Source: Nitrospina sp.
GTDB taxonomy: Bacteria > Nitrospinota > Nitrospinia > Nitrospinales > VA-1
NCBI GenBank assembly: GCA_018665625.1
Contig: JABJCF010000579.1
Coordinates: forward strand, 1-9,030
Direction: 5' to 3'
Length of the DNA stretch: 9,030 bases
Shown: positions 7,075 through 9,030 of the stretch, piece after piece
How positions within the stretch are numbered: the stretch's first letter is position 1
Layout: each line of letters begins with the position of its first letter
The notes under the pieces: model-generated
What the model saw: only the letters and a program-made list of their open reading frames with translations
The model's database searches: none
What the model was told of the DNA's origin: nothing
Position numbers and translations under genes: made by a program

Positions 7075-7569
7075 ATGAGCCATAAGGCTTTAATTGGAAT
7101 AGGATCTAATTTAGGCTTTCCAGCAGAGAACTGTGTAAAAGCAATTTCATTTTTAAGCAAATCAAAGACAATTAGAGTTGCTGCGCAGTCGTCACTATAC
7201 GAATCAGAGCCCATCGGAAAATCCGATCAGCCCTGGTTCGTTAACGCTGCAGTGGAAGTCCAAACAAACCTTAACCCCGAAGAACTTCTGCAGCATCTCC
7301 TTAAAATTGAGATTCAAATGGGCAGGGTCAGGAAAGAAAAATGGGGACCCCGAATCATTGACTTGGATATTTTGGATTATGAAGGGCAAATAATAAATTC
7401 TAAAACTCTCACCCTACCTCATCCTGAAATGGCCCAAAGACGTTTTGTGCTTGAGCCGCTCAGTGAAATTGCTGGAGCAACAATACACCCATTAAAAAAT
7501 AAAACGATCGCAGACTTACTAAAAGAACAGCCTAAGTTTCCTGTAGTAAAAAAATTACAGCCATCATAA
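7075..7569 (+). CDS. folK: 2-amino-4-hydroxy-6-hydroxymethyldihydropteridine pyrophosphokinase
   Basis: A 164-residue enzyme of normal length that moves pyrophosphate from ATP to hydroxymethyldihydropterin in folate synthesis. The N-terminal IGIGSNLG (7-14), YESEP (42-46), the pterin-side DQPWFVNAA (51-59), and the core GRVRKEKWGPRIIDLDIL (83-100) are all present. Asp96 and Asp98 are the expected magnesium ligands, and Arg84, Trp90 and Arg93 match the catalytic loop of the family. LPHPEMAQRRFVLEPLSEIA (114-133) is the conserved C-terminal signature. GAAGG at 7061-7065 stands 9 bases before the ATG. It probably shares the dapL transcript. Its last six bases overlap the convergent thiI gene. 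No other folate gene lies in the window. Confidence 0.95.
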   Translation: MSHKALIGIGSNLGFPAENCVKAISFLSKSKTIRVAAQSSLYESEPIGKSDQPWFVNAAVEVQTNLNPEELLQHLLKIEIQMGRVRKEKWGPRIIDLDILDYEGQIINSKTLTLPHPEMAQRRFVLEPLSEIAGATIHPLKNKTIADLLKEQPKFPVVKKLQPS

Positions 7570-8751
7570 AAGGTCTACATTTATAGTTTCCATATCCCTT
7601 ATTGCTTCCTCTTGTAATTCTACTAACGAAATTCTTTCTTCATCATTTTCCAAAATCGGAATTTTCCCTCGTGTGACAGGGCTCGCGGGCATAAAGACCG
7701 AGCAACAATCGGGCTGAGGTTCAATACTAACTTCATAAGTCTCAATCTCCTTTGCATACTTAATAATCCCTTCTTTGTTCATTGCTATTAAGGGACGCAA
7801 AATATTCATAGAGGTTACACAAGTCACAGCAGCAAGATTTTCGAGTGTTTGTGATGCCACCTGGCCCAGTGATTCTCCGGTAACCAATCCAGGCATTTCA
7901 AATTGTTTTGCAATCGCATCCGCAATGCGATACATCATTCTTCTATAAAGGACAACTCGATTCTCTTCCCTGCAATGGTCTCTAATTGCAACTTGGATGT
8001 CTTGAAAAGGAACAACAAATAGCTTTGCCCTACCTTGATAGCGATTAATGCTTTTTGCCAGTTTCAATACTTTTTCGTATCCCCCACGACCTAAAAAAGG
8101 TTGATTGTCAAAAAAGACGAAGTGCACTCTACAACCACGGCAAGCCATTAGATATGCCGCAACAGGACTATCAATACCGCCCGACAACAAACACAAAACA
8201 TTTCCCGAGCTTCCTACTGGCAACCCACATAAGCCAGGATGCCTGTTGTCAAAAATAATTGTTTCGTTAATTCCAATTTCTATCTCAAGGGTAAATTCCG
8301 ATTCCTTAATATTTACAATAAGTCCTTTGGAGGAAAGTTGAGTCATTATGCGTGAACCCACCTCAAAATTTATTTCTGGCGATGTGTGAGGAAAAGTCTT
8401 TGCTGATCGTCGCGTTCTCACACAAAAATTCAACTTATCTCTAGTGTTAAGTAAAGGCTCGATCCACTGAATACCCAACGCTGCCATTTTTTCAAAATCG
8501 GGATCCACCGAAATCCCAATACTAAAGGAAGCAATGCCTGGAATAATCTTTAATTGGTCCGTACACACTTCGACAGCGGACTTAGGTACGTCAACTAAAA
8601 TTCGTCCTCTTGGCACTCGATACTCAATACCCTTATCCTTCGGTAAAGAACGTTTGATATTTTTAAGTAGGGTTTTTTCGAAATATTTTCTATTCCGCCC
8701 CTTTAATCCGATCTCATCGTATCGAATCAATATAGTTCTTTTTTCATTCAT
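7564..8751 (-). CDS. thiI: tRNA 4-thiouridine synthetase ThiI, form without rhodanese domain
   Basis: A 395-residue enzyme that adenylates U8 of tRNA and replaces its oxygen with sulfur to make 4-thiouridine. The N-terminal ferredoxin-like region begins IRYDEIGLKGRNR (9-21), as in ThiI. A THUMP domain covers roughly residues 60-168, with RRSAKTFPHTS at 114-124. The PP-loop ATPase motif SGGIDSPVAAY is at 190-200, and TGESLGQVASQTLENL (291-306) is also diagnostic. Cys349/Cys350 in PQPDCCSVFMP sit where the E. coli enzyme has the disulfide-forming Cys344. The protein ends about where the C-terminal rhodanese domain of the E. coli enzyme begins, so this is the shorter Bacillus-type form. Its ATG overlaps the stop of the desulfurase gene (ATGA), so the two are probably translationally coupled. 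Thiamine synthesis is a less likely role, because in enterics that needs the rhodanese domain. Confidence 0.94.
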   Translation of the reverse strand: MNEKRTILIRYDEIGLKGRNRKYFEKTLLKNIKRSLPKDKGIEYRVPRGRILVDVPKSAVEVCTDQLKIIPGIASFSIGISVDPDFEKMAALGIQWIEPLLNTRDKLNFCVRTRRSAKTFPHTSPEINFEVGSRIMTQLSSKGLIVNIKESEFTLEIEIGINETIIFDNRHPGLCGLPVGSSGNVLCLLSGGIDSPVAAYLMACRGCRVHFVFFDNQPFLGRGGYEKVLKLAKSINRYQGRAKLFVVPFQDIQVAIRDHCREENRVVLYRRMMYRIADAIAKQFEMPGLVTGESLGQVASQTLENLAAVTCVTSMNILRPLIAMNKEGIIKYAKEIETYEVSIEPQPDCCSVFMPASPVTRGKIPILENDEERISLVELQEEAIRDMETINVDLL

Positions 8752-9030
8752 CGATCTATTTGTCTCTTTATAAAGGTGGGCAAAAGCTTTCGATAAGCTT
8801 CTTTAAAGGCATTAAGAAACTTTTCGACTTCATTTATTGTGTTATGCCGCGAAAAAGAAACTCTTAAGCTGCAACGTGCCTGTTCATCTGTCAAACCTAT
8901 TCCAATGAGAATTTTAGAAGGCTCCTTCGAGTGGGCACTGCAAGCACTCCCCATACCCACATAAATTTCTTCTTCCTCTAAATGGTGCAACATGACCTCC
9001 CCTTCCACTGGCGGAAAACTAAAATTTACA
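8748..9030 (-). CDS. cysteine desulfurase (IscS/NifS family), C-terminal part
   Basis: The C-terminal 93 residues of a PLP cysteine desulfurase; the gene enters across the right window edge, so the start and the PLP-lysine domain are not visible. The frame stays open to the last bases and reads VNFSFPPVEGEVML... before the visible core. The catalytic loop GSACSAHSKEPSKIL carries the persulfide-forming cysteine, and LRVSFSRHNTINEVEKF is the conserved end of the family (compare 'iRlSlgr.nt.eEid.f'). The enzyme strips sulfur from cysteine and passes it on as persulfide. It ends in TGA overlapping the thiI ATG by four bases, so sulfur donation to ThiI is the obvious role, perhaps besides Fe-S cluster assembly. 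A GTG at 9008 is not the true start. Confidence 0.93.
   Translation of the reverse strand, partial: VNFSFPPVEGEVMLHHLEEEEIYVGMGSACSAHSKEPSKILIGIGLTDEQARCSLRVSFSRHNTINEVEKFLNAFKEAYRKLLPTFIKRQIDR

Noticed and set aside
8787..8803. AAGCTT-tcgat-AAGCTT inverted repeat
   Set aside because: It lies within the conserved desulfurase coding region, has only a short stem with no T-run, and is explained by codon content.

Overview
The window reads as part of an AT-rich chromosome from a Gram-negative-type bacterium. A lipid-anchored cytochrome c, an exported calcium-loop repeat protein, a DapL-type aminotransferase and a cobalamin pathway would fit a marine Nitrospinota or deltaproteobacterial-like lineage. 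That placement is a guess from gene content and has no phylogenetic support. No gene here is a mobile element, CRISPR array or RNA gene.

Layout. Bases 1-96 are GC-rich (63 of 96 bases G or C) and encode a piece of a ParB-type protein. At about base 97 the composition drops abruptly (28 of 82 bases G or C over 97-178), and the ParB similarity stops with no change of reading frame. This is most simply an assembly or amplification chimera at a contig edge. From 97 to 7569 everything is on the + strand: the 3' end of an unidentified gene, an alpha/beta-hydrolase, cobyric acid synthase (cobQ/cbiP), cobinamide-phosphate synthase (cbiB), an exported nine-repeat calcium-loop protein, a cytochrome c lipoprotein, cobT, an LL-diaminopimelate aminotransferase with its own sigma70-type promoter, and folK. 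The folK end meets, tail to tail with a 6-base overlap, a minus-strand pair: a cysteine desulfurase (cut by the window end) and thiI, joined by an ATGA stop/start overlap.

How the genes work together. CobQ amidates the corrin ring, CbiB attaches the aminopropanol arm, and CobT activates the lower-ligand base. These are late cobalamin steps; CobU/CobP and CobS, needed to finish the coenzyme, are not in the window. Two exported proteins with no evident cobalamin role sit between cbiB and cobT. The desulfurase-thiI pair forms a sulfur-relay unit: the desulfurase makes persulfide and the rhodanese-less ThiI uses it for tRNA 4-thiouridine.

Most of the window is ordinary metabolism. The least explained part is the repeat protein, which has an exact 25-residue period over nine units, together with its tightly spaced cytochrome lipoprotein partner. 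No stretch longer than 300 bases lacks a gene. The spacers at 3351-3451, 4571-4633 and 5693-5805 were read, and only the last holds a convincing signal (a promoter).
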